Shown: piece by piece, positions 32,136 to 39,869 of the stretch | Numbering within the stretch: position 1 is the stretch's first letter | Layout: each line of letters opens with the position of its first letter | From: a virus | Strand: one strand, 5' to 3' | Virus record (IMG/VR): IMGVR_UViG_3300045740_000123 | Coordinates: 1 to 64,000 of that record | DNA length: 64,000 nt | The notes under the pieces: model-generated | The model's input: the letters and a program-made list of their open reading frames with translations, nothing else | What the model was told of the DNA's origin: nothing | The model's database searches: none | Made by a program: the position numbers and the translations under genes

Positions 32136-32531
32136 ATGTCTGACTACAAGAAGCTGCCTGACTTCCAGCAAACCGTACTGCACGGACGTATTGCTCACAT
32201 GGAGGTGGCTGAGTACCAGGATCGCAAGTTCCTTGCTGTATCCCTGGTGCACACCATCTCCGAAACAGCAGATCTCCGTATCAAGTTCACCAACAGCAAC
32301 GGGTTGCTTACGGCATACAACAATGGCACTCTTGTCGTAGGGCAAGAGCTGACCATCAGCGGTACCATCAGAGGCATTCGTGCCTTCTACATGAAGGAAG
32401 ATGTCCTGACTCCGCTCAAGATGCCGGAAGTGCAATTCCGTTGCATGAGTTATGCCTTTGGTTCCAAGCCTCAGCCCAAGGCAGAGGTCACACCAATGGC
32501 AGAACCTACGCTGGAAGAGATTCCCTTCTGA
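32136..32531 (+). CDS. OB-fold single-stranded-DNA-binding-like protein
   Basis: 131 aa. Beta-rich body (LHGRIAHMEVAEYQDRKFLA) in OB-fold style and an acidic tail ending LEEIPF, the C-terminal tip by which SSBs recruit partners. A second, larger SSB-like gene lies at 49985 with a matching MEEVPF end. It could be a divergent SSB or a replication accessory. The leader is CAACTCAACTCAAGTCAA. Confidence 0.6.
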   Translation: MSDYKKLPDFQQTVLHGRIAHMEVAEYQDRKFLAVSLVHTISETADLRIKFTNSNGLLTAYNNGTLVVGQELTISGTIRGIRAFYMKEDVLTPLKMPEVQFRCMSYAFGSKPQPKAEVTPMAEPTLEEIPF

Positions 32532-32558
32532 CTGATCCCTGCACTTAACCCTTCCTTC

Positions 32559-32578
32559 CTGATACGAATTCGTATCGG
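32559..32578 (+). terminator. Hairpin after the OB-fold gene
   Basis: GATACG and CGTATC form a perfect stem with AATT, extended by one or two pairs. GGTGGGTTTT follows a few bases later. It may terminate or process the transcript; the T-run is short and displaced. Confidence 0.45.
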
Positions 32579-32639
32579 ACGGTGGGTTTTCTGCAGGCAT
32601 CTCGCCTGCTAGTCCACATTCCAACTCACATGACTCAAC

Positions 32640-32855
32640 ATGAAACACACAACACGTCTTGGACCCAACCGTTACATCAGACTTGATTCTTACGGTGAGT
32701 CCCGTCAAAATCGCCGTACCAACTTCCTTTGCACACTCTTCATCATTGCCATCGTGGCAATCACAGGTGGCGCAATGGTCGGCGTTGACATCACTGATCC
32801 AAACCTCTATCTCAACCAACAGAACAATGGGAATACACGTAGCCCTGGTCGCTGA
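32640..32855 (+). CDS. Small single-span membrane protein
   Basis: 71 aa. A basic N-terminus (about 27 residues) precedes one membrane helix (LCTLFIIAIVAITGGAMVGV), then a polar tail. The positive-inside rule suggests an N-in topology. An ACTCAAC leader precedes the ATG. It overlaps the next gene by 29 nt. The role is unknown. Confidence 0.62.
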   Translation: MKHTTRLGPNRYIRLDSYGESRQNRRTNFLCTLFIIAIVAITGGAMVGVDITDPNLYLNQQNNGNTRSPGR

Positions 32856-33054
32856 TCAAAGCGGTCGTTACGCCCATGTCTGGGGCACTGCACGGACCTT
32901 CAATCAATTCCACGAGCAACTCGAAGACATTGGCTGCGAGGTGATCGAGGATCAATCGAATGAATGGGACGGCTGCACCAGAGATGAAATTGCTGAGGAC
33001 TGCCTGTCAGTGCATCAGCTGCTCAACGACTCGGACTTCATCCCGCACGACTGA
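32827..33054 (+). CDS. Unknown acidic early protein
   Basis: 75 aa from the ATG at 32827. Acidic, with a short beta region (MGIHVALVADQSGRYAHVWG) and a Glu/Asp-rich helix (EDIGCEVIEDQSNEWDGC). The small acidic style is typical of phage early host-interaction proteins, but no target is evident. Confidence 0.58.
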   Translation: MGIHVALVADQSGRYAHVWGTARTFNQFHEQLEDIGCEVIEDQSNEWDGCTRDEIAEDCLSVHQLLNDSDFIPHD

Positions 33055-33089
33055 CTACATCTGGTGTCCCGCAGACAGACCACGCTACG

Positions 33090-33119
33090 GCTGGTACTTG
33101 CATCCATGTATGTACCAGC
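33090..33119 (+). terminator. Hairpin in the gap before 33162
   Basis: GCTGGTAC and GTACCAGC form a perfect 8-bp stem with a 14-nt loop. No T-run follows, so processing or attenuation is as likely as termination. Confidence 0.4.
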
Positions 33120-33161
33120 TATTCTCTACCTGCATCCACTGCACTCATCTCAACCAAAGAC

Positions 33162-33668
33162 ATGGAAGCTCTTAGCCAACTCGATGTCACTGCACCAGAT
33201 CATGTCTCTGTCATTACCAGGGACGGCAAGGTGACGATCTCGGTGCTGAAGGATGGAACCTCAGTCACTCTGGGATTTCCTATCCGAACACCGTGGAATG
33301 AGTCAACTCCCCGTCCCCCTCTGCAGCAGACATCACCACAGGCTCAAGGCCGTGGGATGACCAAGGAAGAAGGCCTTGCTTATCTGCAGAAGCTCGCAGA
33401 TCAAGATCGTGCAAAGGCTACGACAACCACACGGATCAAACCTGTGGGTGCTCCTGGTACTACACATACGCGTTATCGCGGTCCTGTACCAAAGCTCACA
33501 CCCATTCATGTACGTGAGATCAAACAACTCATCAACGATGAGAAGTACATGGGTGGATGGACAAGCAAAACTCAGGCGTACCAAGCCATTGGTCGCCGTT
33601 ACAACGTGACAGGCTGCGCGATCAGTAATATCGCACGCGGTATTGCCTGGAGCGATATCAAAGTCTGA
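33162..33668 (+). CDS. Putative DNA-binding protein with C-terminal HTH
   Basis: 168 aa. The N-terminus has a small beta domain (HVSVITRDGKVTISVLKDGT). After a Pro/Thr linker, the C-terminal 55 residues (LTPIHVREIKQLINDEKYMG, then QAYQAIGRRYNVTGCAISNI) resemble the HTH repeat of homing-nuclease tails and phage regulators. No nuclease core is present. It could be a freestanding regulator. Confidence 0.6.
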   Translation: MEALSQLDVTAPDHVSVITRDGKVTISVLKDGTSVTLGFPIRTPWNESTPRPPLQQTSPQAQGRGMTKEEGLAYLQKLADQDRAKATTTTRIKPVGAPGTTHTRYRGPVPKLTPIHVREIKQLINDEKYMGGWTSKTQAYQAIGRRYNVTGCAISNIARGIAWSDIKV

Positions 33669-33677
33669 CACGCACAA

Positions 33678-33729
33678 CCTGGGCCTCCACTCTTGAGAAC
33701 TCTTCTCAATAAGTGGTATAAGTCCCAGG
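33678..33729 (+). promoter_or_regulatory. Leader RNA element A, copy 1
   Basis: CCTGGG (33678-33683) pairs with CCCAGG (33724-33729). Inside, CCACT/AGTGG and a perfect 7-bp TTGAGAA/TTCTCAA hairpin stack. TATAAGT lies just before the closing CCCAGG. The element is 45 nt upstream of the start at 33774. Two further copies lie at 34751 and 35796. Confidence 0.55.
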
Positions 33730-33773
33730 ACAAACACTCACTTCACTCAATTCAAACCATCACAAACATTGAC

Positions 33774-33947
33774 ATGCTCCAAGAAGATGCCATGTTCCCT
33801 TGGCTTGCCGATGGATCAATGGCAGATCTTGACAACAACTACAACGCAGACTTGCTCGATGCCATGGCTGATCAGTTCGAAGAACAAGAAGAAGCCATGC
33901 GTGAATCAGATCCACAAGAATGGGAGGGCTACGATGACGAATCGTAA
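33774..33947 (+). CDS. Small acidic early protein
   Basis: 57 aa from the ATG at 33774, following element A and a leader rich in CACTCA repeats. Strongly acidic (ADLDNNYNADLLDAMADQFE, ending GYDDES). It could mimic DNA or bind a basic host protein; no family was recognised. Confidence 0.55.
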   Translation: MLQEDAMFPWLADGSMADLDNNYNADLLDAMADQFEEQEEAMRESDPQEWEGYDDES

Positions 33948-34022
33948 GCACGAGGATGACATCTTCATCCACATTCTTGTCATCATTTCAATCCTCATTG
34001 AAACATTCATCGACGCAATCAA

Positions 34023-34391
34023 ATGTCTTACATCTCTGAACTCCAAAAGTTCTACCCCAAAACCTACAAAGCTCGTCTCGCCATCCAGCGATACGACACC
34101 CACATCGAATGGGAACATGAAGTCCCAACGACTGTCACCGTCCACGAAACCACGCTCAACTACGGCGGTCCAGAAGAAGGTGGTTGGTACTACCAAGCAG
34201 GACTCCCAGTCCTCACCCACTGCATCTTCTCCAAGAAGCAAGCGGTCCAAACCTTCATCCAATACTTCGACGAGTACGAGATCGCAGACCAGCCAAGCCT
34301 CGGGCTCTCGACGACGTACCACAACTACGAAGTCAACTTCGCCAACGGATACGCTACTGTCTATCCCGAATCTAGACCTCACTACTGCTAA
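34023..34391 (+). CDS. Unknown early protein
   Basis: 122 aa, aromatic-rich alpha/beta protein (MSYISELQKFYPKTYKARLA, then NYGGPEEGGWYYQAGLPVL). The stop overlaps the next ATG as TAATG. A long Ser/Thr-rich frame in another phase across the same DNA is a shadow. The function is unknown. Confidence 0.62.
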   Translation: MSYISELQKFYPKTYKARLAIQRYDTHIEWEHEVPTTVTVHETTLNYGGPEEGGWYYQAGLPVLTHCIFSKKQAVQTFIQYFDEYEIADQPSLGLSTTYHNYEVNFANGYATVYPESRPHYC

Positions 34392-34705
34392 TGGAAACAG
34401 CCGAAGGCTGCAATCAAATCATGGAAGCAGCATCGAAAGAAGACGTGTTGACGATGCAGACAACACAATCATTGCCTCAGGTTCGAGGACTAACCATCAA
34501 TCAACGCAACATTTATCTTTACTTCTTGGCACACAAGAAGAAGCATAAGAACACTCCGTGTTATGTACCACGGTGTTCAACACAAGTATCTCGGCTTGAT
34601 CAATATCTCAACGCATTGGTCAAGCTGGAACAATACGGTTTGATGCGTGTAGACAGAACCAGTGATAACTACACTGGCTGGATCATGCTCGAACCAAAGA
34701 ACTAA
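34391..34705 (+). CDS. Possible winged-helix protein
   Basis: 104 aa. A helix (LTINQRNIYLYFLAHKKKHK), a helix-turn-helix-like stretch (YVPRCSTQVSRLDQYLNALV) and a closing beta hairpin (YGLMRVDRTSDNYTGWIML) suggest a winged helix. It could be a small transcription regulator. It is coupled to the gene before. Confidence 0.55.
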   Translation: METAEGCNQIMEAASKEDVLTMQTTQSLPQVRGLTINQRNIYLYFLAHKKKHKNTPCYVPRCSTQVSRLDQYLNALVKLEQYGLMRVDRTSDNYTGWIMLEPKN

Positions 34706-34747
34706 TCCTCTACGTCATATAACACTTCCGTTATACAAGCAATAATC

Positions 34748-34796
34748 AAACCTGGGCATCACCGACGTAAGTACTGTGTGTAAGTCCCAGGGTTTA
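34748..34796 (+). promoter_or_regulatory. Leader RNA element A, copy 2
   Basis: AAACC-TGGG pairs with CCCA-GGGTTT with one bulged G. Inside, CAC/GTG and AC/GT pairs surround a short loop, and TGTAAGT precedes the closing arm as in copy 1 (TATAAGT). It lies 24 nt before the start at 34820, which has a CACTCAATTCATC leader. Confidence 0.5.
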
Positions 34797-34819
34797 ATCC
34801 AACCTCCACTCAATTCATC

Positions 34820-35074
34820 ATGGATCAAAACGAGTATTACTACCTTGCAGAAGTTCACTCCATCTTGAAGAATGTGCTGGCTCGCGAGAGCAAGCGCCAT
34901 GAGATGGACGAACATCTTGCACCACACGCCAAAGGTGTAGTCGAAGAGATCATCACCATGCTGGAGGAAGAACTCGACTATGACCCAACTCCAAATGAAC
35001 CAGGTGAACCACCCATCACTGCTGCAGAAATGCACGCAGCTGCATGGAAGGAGCACCAGGCTATGCACTCATAA
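34820..35074 (+). CDS. Unknown acidic early protein
   Basis: 84 aa, helical with acidic and His residues (ILKNVLARESKRHEMDEHLA). It ends with an Ala/His helix (AAEMHAAAWKEHQAMHS). A strong GC-rich hairpin follows the stop. Not recognised. Confidence 0.57.
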   Translation: MDQNEYYYLAEVHSILKNVLARESKRHEMDEHLAPHAKGVVEEIITMLEEELDYDPTPNEPGEPPITAAEMHAAAWKEHQAMHS

Positions 35075-35095
35075 ATCAACTGATATCTAGGTCAG

Positions 35096-35128
35096 CCCCC
35101 TGGACCCCCGGAGGGGAGTACCAGGGGG
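35096..35128 (+). terminator. Strong GC-rich hairpin after 35074
   Basis: CCCCCTGG and CCAGGGGG form a perfect 8-bp stem; inside, CCCC and GGGG form a second stem with a GGA loop. The continuation (ATACCTTTAG) has only a short T-run. Terminator or processing site. Confidence 0.55.
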
Positions 35129-35178
35129 ATACCTTTAGTTCTATAAGAAACTATTATCTATCAACCCTAAATCAATCC

Positions 35179-35197
35179 TTGACAACCCTGGTAGACT
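35179..35197 (+). repeat. Repeated 19-nt element TTGACA..CCTGGTAGACT, copy 1
   Basis: TTGACA, two variable bases, CCTGGTAGACT; the same string recurs at 55054-55072. It could be a phage promoter (TTGACA) or a leader element. It lies 27 nt before the start at 35224. Confidence 0.4.
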
Positions 35198-35223
35198 TCC
35201 ATCACTAATCACCTACTCAACTC

Positions 35224-35430
35224 ATGTCTAACAACAAACCAATCATCCCCAACTCCGTAGATCCTCAAAAGCTTCAGTTCATGCAACTGACTGCAAAGAT
35301 GAAAGAATCTGCAGACAAATATGGCATGGGATTCATCGGGGGCTTTGTTGCCCCCGATGGAGAAGTCTTCTACATGTCAAATATGAATGATGAAGACACC
35401 CAGGCATTACTCCCTGATCAACTCAAATGA
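35224..35430 (+). CDS. Unknown early protein
   Basis: 68 aa. Pattern KLQFMQLTAKMKESADKYGM, then GFVAPDGEVFYMSNMNDED: a helix followed by a beta hairpin. Leader CACCTACTCAACTC directly before ATG, with no purine-rich ribosome site. The stop overlaps the next start by 4 nt. Confidence 0.6.
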   Translation: MSNNKPIIPNSVDPQKLQFMQLTAKMKESADKYGMGFIGGFVAPDGEVFYMSNMNDEDTQALLPDQLK

Positions 35431-35597
35431 AACAAGTTATTTACAAGGAGATCATTAGTATTGATGGCAGGGAATATACAGTTAGCAACTGTGATTATTC
35501 CGAATCAATTTATGAACTAATCCATGACAATATCTTGGAAGATGATAACCAAGAAATTGTCAATCACATTGTTGATGACATTGTTAATTCACAATGA
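35427..35597 (+). CDS. Small acidic early protein
   Basis: 56 aa, ATG at 35427 overlapping the previous stop as ATGA and ending in the same way with the next gene. Beta strand (VIYKEIISIDGREYTV) then an acidic helix (ILEDDNQEIVNHIVDDIV). The double overlap supports a real coupled gene. Not recognised. Confidence 0.58.
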   Translation: MKQVIYKEIISIDGREYTVSNCDYSESIYELIHDNILEDDNQEIVNHIVDDIVNSQ

Positions 35598-35791
35598 CTA
35601 AACGATCCATCATCAGTTTTGATCGCACTATCCATGGTGTGAACATCACCGAACACGGTGTTAAATCACTGACTAAAGCAATCAAGCTTGGGCCATTCCA
35701 ACTGACACTCAATGCCAATCCCAATGGCATCAAAGGATCAGTCAGTATCCCTGGCACTGGACTAAGTATTCCAAACATTAAATTAATCTAA
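35594..35791 (+). CDS. DUF4236-like small beta protein
   Basis: 65 aa. The end GIKGSVSIPGTGLSIPNIKL recalls the DUF4236 signature (SVSLPGTGLSY), a small beta domain of unknown function common in bacteria and phages. Coupled to the previous gene by ATGA. The first half does not match clearly. Confidence 0.5.
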   Translation: MTKRSIISFDRTIHGVNITEHGVKSLTKAIKLGPFQLTLNANPNGIKGSVSIPGTGLSIPNIKLI

Positions 35792-35855
35792 AGAACTGGG
35801 CGTCTGTACTTGTTGTGCAAACAGCACAGAAGGAGGCAGTATAAGTCCCAGCTTC
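35792..35855 (+). promoter_or_regulatory. Leader RNA element A, copy 3
   Basis: AGAACTGGG pairs with CCCAG-C-TTCT with one bulge. Inside, TGTGC/GCACA forms a hairpin, and TATAAGT precedes the closing arm exactly as in copy 1. It lies 24 nt before the start at 35879, whose leader is CCTACTCAACTCAAACC. Confidence 0.55.
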
Positions 35856-35878
35856 TGTCCACCTACTCAACTCAAACC

Positions 35879-36064
35879 ATGTCACTTTATCTCGACGAAC
35901 TCACTCTGTTTGATCGCATCAACCTCGCTGCCTGCGCCATGCGCAGAGCATCGGAGAACACACTTGACGGCGATCGATTTCATGGAGAGTACAACAGTGC
36001 TCGTGCATGGAACAAGTACAAGTGTGTCATCACCAAAACGTATTCCTACGTGGATGAAGACTAA
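35879..36064 (+). CDS. Small unknown early protein
   Basis: 61 aa from the ATG at 35879. Helical first half (YLDELTLFDRINLAACAMRR), basic/aromatic end. The stop overlaps the next ATG as TAATG. No family was recognised. Confidence 0.58.
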   Translation: MSLYLDELTLFDRINLAACAMRRASENTLDGDRFHGEYNSARAWNKYKCVITKTYSYVDED

Positions 36065-36324
36065 TGACTAATCACTGTTCAGTACTTGCCATCGAAGATG
36101 CTCAATTCACTGACACTCATGTCACAGTTACAGCTCTTGTTGACGAAATGCGCCTACTCTATCGGGCGACTCGCTTCGATCCTGAAGAGTGGGCTCCTGC
36201 ATTGTGTACAGCAACTGTCGAACTGGATCCAGAGGAACCAATCCCTCTTGATGAAGATGGCTTCTGTACCTATCTTGATCACCTCGATCCTCAATGGCAA
36301 CTCGTTGACATGAGTGACGACTAA
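36064..36324 (+). CDS. Unknown acidic early protein
   Basis: 86 aa, acidic beta-rich protein (THVTVTALVDEMRLLYRATR, then LDPEEPIPLDEDGF). Coupled to 35879. Ends before leader RNA element B1. The function is unknown. Confidence 0.58.
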   Translation: MTNHCSVLAIEDAQFTDTHVTVTALVDEMRLLYRATRFDPEEWAPALCTATVELDPEEPIPLDEDGFCTYLDHLDPQWQLVDMSDD

Positions 36325-36347
36325 TCAACTCACTCTAAATTAAACCT

Positions 36348-36375
36348 ACGTCCTGGACATGACGTTAAACTGTCC
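36348..36375 (+). promoter_or_regulatory. Leader RNA element B, copy 1
   Basis: ACGTCCT precedes a hairpin with stem GGACA/TGTCC and 11-nt loop TGACGTTAAAC. Four more copies (37815, 49934, 51044, 55094) have different but still complementary stems and almost the same loop. This copy is 20 nt before the SH3-protein start. Confidence 0.7.
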
Positions 36376-36395
36376 ATTTACTTTAGCTATCAATC

Positions 36396-36665
36396 ATGAA
36401 ACACCTGCTTTCATTGCTTGCACTCAACTTCCTTGTTGTACTGCCAGCTAATGCACAATGGGCCATGACATGTACCAGGGACCCAAACTCATCTGTCAAC
36501 CTACGCAACGGTCCATCCAAGAACAACACCATCATCGCCTCCATTCCAAACAGTCAATACCTCCGCGCATTGGACTGGGTATGGGGCGGTGATCAAGTCC
36601 GTTGGTACCGTGTCGAATACAACGGTCTTGTTGGTTGGATGCGTTCTGATTACCTCTGCCGATGA
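36396..36665 (+). CDS. Secreted bacterial-SH3 domain protein
   Basis: 89 aa. A classic signal peptide (MKHLLSLLALNFLVVLPANA with likely cleavage after ANA) is followed by an SH3b domain (SVNLRNGPSKNNTIIASIPN, GLVGWMRSDYLC). SH3b domains bind cell-wall peptides. With the next two genes it forms an envelope cluster, possibly for lysis, wall modification or superinfection exclusion. Preceded by element B1. Confidence 0.8.
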   Translation: MKHLLSLLALNFLVVLPANAQWAMTCTRDPNSSVNLRNGPSKNNTIIASIPNSQYLRALDWVWGGDQVRWYRVEYNGLVGWMRSDYLCR

Positions 36666-37063
36666 CAAAGAAGATCATTCTTGGTATCGCTGTCTTCATT
36701 GGTTTCATCATTGCTTGCGCTGGTGTAGCAACTATGCAAATGGTCATGGGTTCTTTGATACCCAATAACCAGCCTGATCCAGACGGCAAGCTTGAACCTG
36801 ATCCTCAGGAGAAATCCAAACAGGAATGGGAAACCAAGCTCAAAGAAGACGGACAATCAGAGTCATCCACTAAACAGGAGCCAACACCACAACCAACGGA
36901 ATCCACACCGCAACAAACACCACTTGTTGTTGAGCAGCCTGTTGCACCGCAACCAGTTCCTGCTCCGCCACCACCACGTGCCCTGACAACAGGTCCTGGT
37001 AACTTTGATGCACCTCCTGCATACTACGCACCGTCTGGCGCCACTGGCCCAGGCAATATGTAA
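36662..37063 (+). CDS. Membrane-anchored Pro-rich protein
   Basis: 133 aa. An N-terminal membrane helix (IILGIAVFIGFIIACAGVAT) is followed by a charged Gln/Glu/Lys linker, then a long Pro-rich stretch up to APPPPRALTTGP. TonB-like layout: an anchor with a rigid arm that could span the periplasm. Overlaps the SH3 gene by 4 nt. Confidence 0.65.
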   Translation: MTKKIILGIAVFIGFIIACAGVATMQMVMGSLIPNNQPDPDGKLEPDPQEKSKQEWETKLKEDGQSESSTKQEPTPQPTESTPQQTPLVVEQPVAPQPVPAPPPPRALTTGPGNFDAPPAYYAPSGATGPGNM

Positions 37064-37066
37064 CTC

Positions 37067-37807
37067 ATGAAACTCAGAATGATTGCACTCATCTCAGCCA
37101 TTGTTGGCAGCAGTTCTGCTGTTGCAGTACATACTGTCAACAACATGATTGCTCATCACAATGAACAGCAAGATCACCTGCGTTCATTGATGTATGCACA
37201 ACCACTGGAGCAAGGGCCTGGTGACATGGCTCTCGCCGTACCAGATGGGATGCTTCCCCTGGATGCAACACCCACTCCTGGTGCGCCTCCTGAGCCAGGC
37301 TCCGAGCGACCTGTCATTCAATTCAAGAACAACATCATCCTGCCAACGCCAAGCAAGCGGCCATCCGCAAAGCTGCTGCTGATTCGCACCAATGAAACCG
37401 TTAAGCAAACCAAGGATCCAATCTGGAAACTACAGTTGGTTGCCAACGGTCAAGTCCTGGACAGCATGCCTGCATTAACAGGACGTGCCTCGAAGCAAAC
37501 AGCGAATCGCAACATTGCTGGCAACAAATCACCATTGCCTAAAGGCACATACTCCATCGATCGGTACGGCATTGCCCGTGCACCATTCGATGATCCAGAA
37601 CTTGGTAAAGGATTCTGGGTACCAGTGATTCCTTTGTTCAACACCAATCGTTCAGCCCTTGGCTTCCACCAAGATCCAAGCTGGGGCAAACTCAATGGTG
37701 AGTCCGGTACCAGTGGATGCATTGGTCTGGAATCACCTGAGGCCACAGCAAAGCTGGTTGAATGGATCAAACATTACAACATTCAATTGTTAACAGTTGA
37801 ATCGTAA
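37067..37807 (+). CDS. L,D-transpeptidase (YkuD-like) domain protein
   Basis: 246 aa. The N-terminal helix (MIALISAIVGSSSAVAVHTV) is a signal or anchor. The C-terminal domain shows the YkuD pattern: GNKSPLPKGTYSI, LGFHQDPSWG, then ESGTSGCIGLESPEA with the nucleophilic Cys. The usual SHGC is TSGC here. Active members make 3-3 cross-links in peptidoglycan. Third gene of the envelope cluster. Confidence 0.75.
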   Translation: MKLRMIALISAIVGSSSAVAVHTVNNMIAHHNEQQDHLRSLMYAQPLEQGPGDMALAVPDGMLPLDATPTPGAPPEPGSERPVIQFKNNIILPTPSKRPSAKLLLIRTNETVKQTKDPIWKLQLVANGQVLDSMPALTGRASKQTANRNIAGNKSPLPKGTYSIDRYGIARAPFDDPELGKGFWVPVIPLFNTNRSALGFHQDPSWGKLNGESGTSGCIGLESPEATAKLVEWIKHYNIQLLTVES

Positions 37808-37814
37808 TGTCATC

Positions 37815-37843
37815 ACGTCCTGAGCACGACGTTAAACTGCTCA
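37815..37843 (+). promoter_or_regulatory. Leader RNA element B, copy 2
   Basis: ACGTCC, then stem TGAGCA/TGCTCA and loop CGACGTTAAAC. It lies 30 nt before the ATG at 37873. An upstream in-frame ATG at 37807 would put the element inside the coding region, which speaks for the 37873 start. Confidence 0.7.
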
Positions 37844-37872
37844 CCACTACGAACCAACTACGAACTCAACTC

Positions 37873-39600
37873 ATGCATTTCCAACTTCCCTCTCATCTTC
37901 AACAAGAACTCCTGGCTTATGACCCAAAGCTCAAGGCTTTGGTGCGTGAGCAATCACCTAACAAGCCAACCAAGAAAGCAAAGTATCCACTCGGCAACAT
38001 CCCGCATCTCATCCCACATAACGTGGTGCGTGAATCAGATCAGCAAGCTGCGATTGATCACATCAACCAGCAGCTAGCACCAAATCGTTACCGGATATTT
38101 ACCACGCCTGTGGACGTAGCAACTCCTCAGGCCAGACTTAAAGTTATTGCCATCTTGTATCACTATGAACAAGTATGGTACGCAGCATGGCTGCCTCCGA
38201 AGAAAGAAGCTGATCAGTATGTGTATGGCCATGCCTACGCATTCAAGAACACATCAGCTGCTGCTAAAACTGCACCCCATCACATCTGGACCAGCAAAGA
38301 CAAGTGCATCGAGCACGAAGGTGCTCGTGGTGTCCAGACCTTTATTTACTCAATGAACATCACCAAAGGTGATATTGAATCAAGTGAAGGCAGTGGCTGG
38401 CGTGCCTATCAGTGGCAAGCAGCTAACCTTCACTGCCAAAAGGGACGCGAGATCCTTGAGCATTGCGTCCGTCCATATGAAGCAAGCCTACGGGAAGACA
38501 TGCCCACATGGTCTGACTCTCGTGGATTATTTGATCGTATTCGCTGCAAGAACATCTTTGATGCAGCTGATATGCCTCCGATGATGACTAAATGCCTGGA
38601 TATAGAGCAAGGCTTAACTGTTGATAACTTACTTAATGCAGCAATTGAATTCAACAAGAACCCTAACTTTCCATCATCAACGTTTTGTGTACTGGAAAGA
38701 ATCAGTCATATCATTTCCAAGCCAGCAATCAAGAAGCTGTTGCAAGCAGAGCTTGATCGTTGCACCCTTGCATACAATGACCCAAGTAATACTGAGCGCA
38801 AGCCAATTACTCAAGGCTTTAGAACATTTATTCATGTCATTGATTCCATTGATTGGATCAACAAAGTATGGCTTGACTGCCCACTTGATTACTACCAAAC
38901 CTATTACAAAGAACTTCGTTATATCAGACTGAGTCAAGTACGTACAAGCAGCATCAGCACCAACTCAAATGCATTTGTTGGTTGGCTACGTCAGCACATG
39001 CCTGTTGCATCGTTGTTCACAATGCTGCGTAAATATCTTGAAACTTATACACTCAAAGGTATTGATTCAGAAGTTGGTTATCCACGCGTTGGATTCTATG
39101 AACTGAATGACACATTCTCCATGGCAATCCGCATCCTTGACCATGGCAATGAACTCACGCCACCCAAACGGTGGCGCATCAATGAGTTCCATGACTATGT
39201 GCAAGCCGAGTCCTGGAAGATTCAGAATCCCAACGAATCATTGCGTCAAGATCTATTCCCTGAACCCATCAGGGTTACACGCAATGGTGAGACCTGGTCA
39301 TTCTTCCAGCCTGTTGATACACATCAGTTGGCTATGTGGGGTCAGGCCGTACGCAACTGCGTCGGCTCTGCATCACACTATGCCGATGACATCAAGAAGC
39401 GTAAACACTTCATCGTGCTATGCATGATTGATGGCAAGCCCACATTCACCATCCAGCTGGTGGTTGATATGGGTCTGATGTCAGTCAAGCAAATTGCTGG
39501 CGTTGCTAACCAGCGATTGACTGACGAGCAACGTGAAGCTTACACAGAAGCTTTCCGTGAGGTCTTGCAACAACGGGAGAAGCAGCTACAATCTGCCTGA
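37873..39600 (+). CDS. PcfJ-like protein
   Basis: 575 aa from the ATG at 37873, which has an ACTCAACTC leader. The C-terminal 130 residues match PcfJ-like proteins: LAMWGQAVRNCVGSASHYAD, HFIVLCMIDGKPTFTIQLV, KQIAGVANQRLTDEQ. PcfJ-like proteins occur on conjugative plasmids and phages and have no firm function. The first 400 residues are helical and unassigned. Confidence 0.7.
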   Translation: MHFQLPSHLQQELLAYDPKLKALVREQSPNKPTKKAKYPLGNIPHLIPHNVVRESDQQAAIDHINQQLAPNRYRIFTTPVDVATPQARLKVIAILYHYEQVWYAAWLPPKKEADQYVYGHAYAFKNTSAAAKTAPHHIWTSKDKCIEHEGARGVQTFIYSMNITKGDIESSEGSGWRAYQWQAANLHCQKGREILEHCVRPYEASLREDMPTWSDSRGLFDRIRCKNIFDAADMPPMMTKCLDIEQGLTVDNLLNAAIEFNKNPNFPSSTFCVLERISHIISKPAIKKLLQAELDRCTLAYNDPSNTERKPITQGFRTFIHVIDSIDWINKVWLDCPLDYYQTYYKELRYIRLSQVRTSSISTNSNAFVGWLRQHMPVASLFTMLRKYLETYTLKGIDSEVGYPRVGFYELNDTFSMAIRILDHGNELTPPKRWRINEFHDYVQAESWKIQNPNESLRQDLFPEPIRVTRNGETWSFFQPVDTHQLAMWGQAVRNCVGSASHYADDIKKRKHFIVLCMIDGKPTFTIQLVVDMGLMSVKQIAGVANQRLTDEQREAYTEAFREVLQQREKQLQSA

Positions 39601-39613
39601 GCCCGCACGGTTT

Positions 39614-39645
39614 ACCAGCCTTAGCCTCGATACTAGGGCTGGTTT
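39614..39645 (+). terminator. Hairpin after the PcfJ-like gene
   Basis: ACCAGCC and GGCTGGT form a 7-bp stem with a 16-nt loop followed by TTT. A weak terminator or processing site. Confidence 0.5.
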
Positions 39646-39650
39646 CAACT

Positions 39651-39869
39651 ATGACCGACTACACCGATGATCAGCTACTCGCCATGGCTATGGCCAACAT
39701 TGGCGAGTACATCACCGACAACTCACCTCAGTACATCTTGATTGAAGACGATCCTCGCAATGAGGATGACTACGACACATGGGAGTACGGCACTGAGCCG
39801 TTACCTCAAGACCACACTTGGCACTCCACATCGATTGATGTAGAGGTAAGTCCAAGTGAGGCCGACTAG
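39651..39869 (+). CDS. Small acidic protein ending inside a tRNA fragment
   Basis: 72 aa, acidic (DDPRNEDDYDTWEYGTEPLP). Its stop TAG is at positions 8-10 of a partial tRNA copy (39860-39888), so the gene end and the tRNA overlap. The same stop-within-tRNA layout occurs for the HNH gene at 40275. The function is unknown. Confidence 0.58.
   Translation: MTDYTDDQLLAMAMANIGEYITDNSPQYILIEDDPRNEDDYDTWEYGTEPLPQDHTWHSTSIDVEVSPSEAD

Noticed and set aside
33769-34548. Long Ser/Thr-rich open frame, possibly beginning with a small membrane helix near 33934
   Set aside because: It overlaps two well-formed genes in another phase, and its low-complexity S/T/P content is what a frame shift of those genes gives. 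The short membrane-like start alone is not enough.
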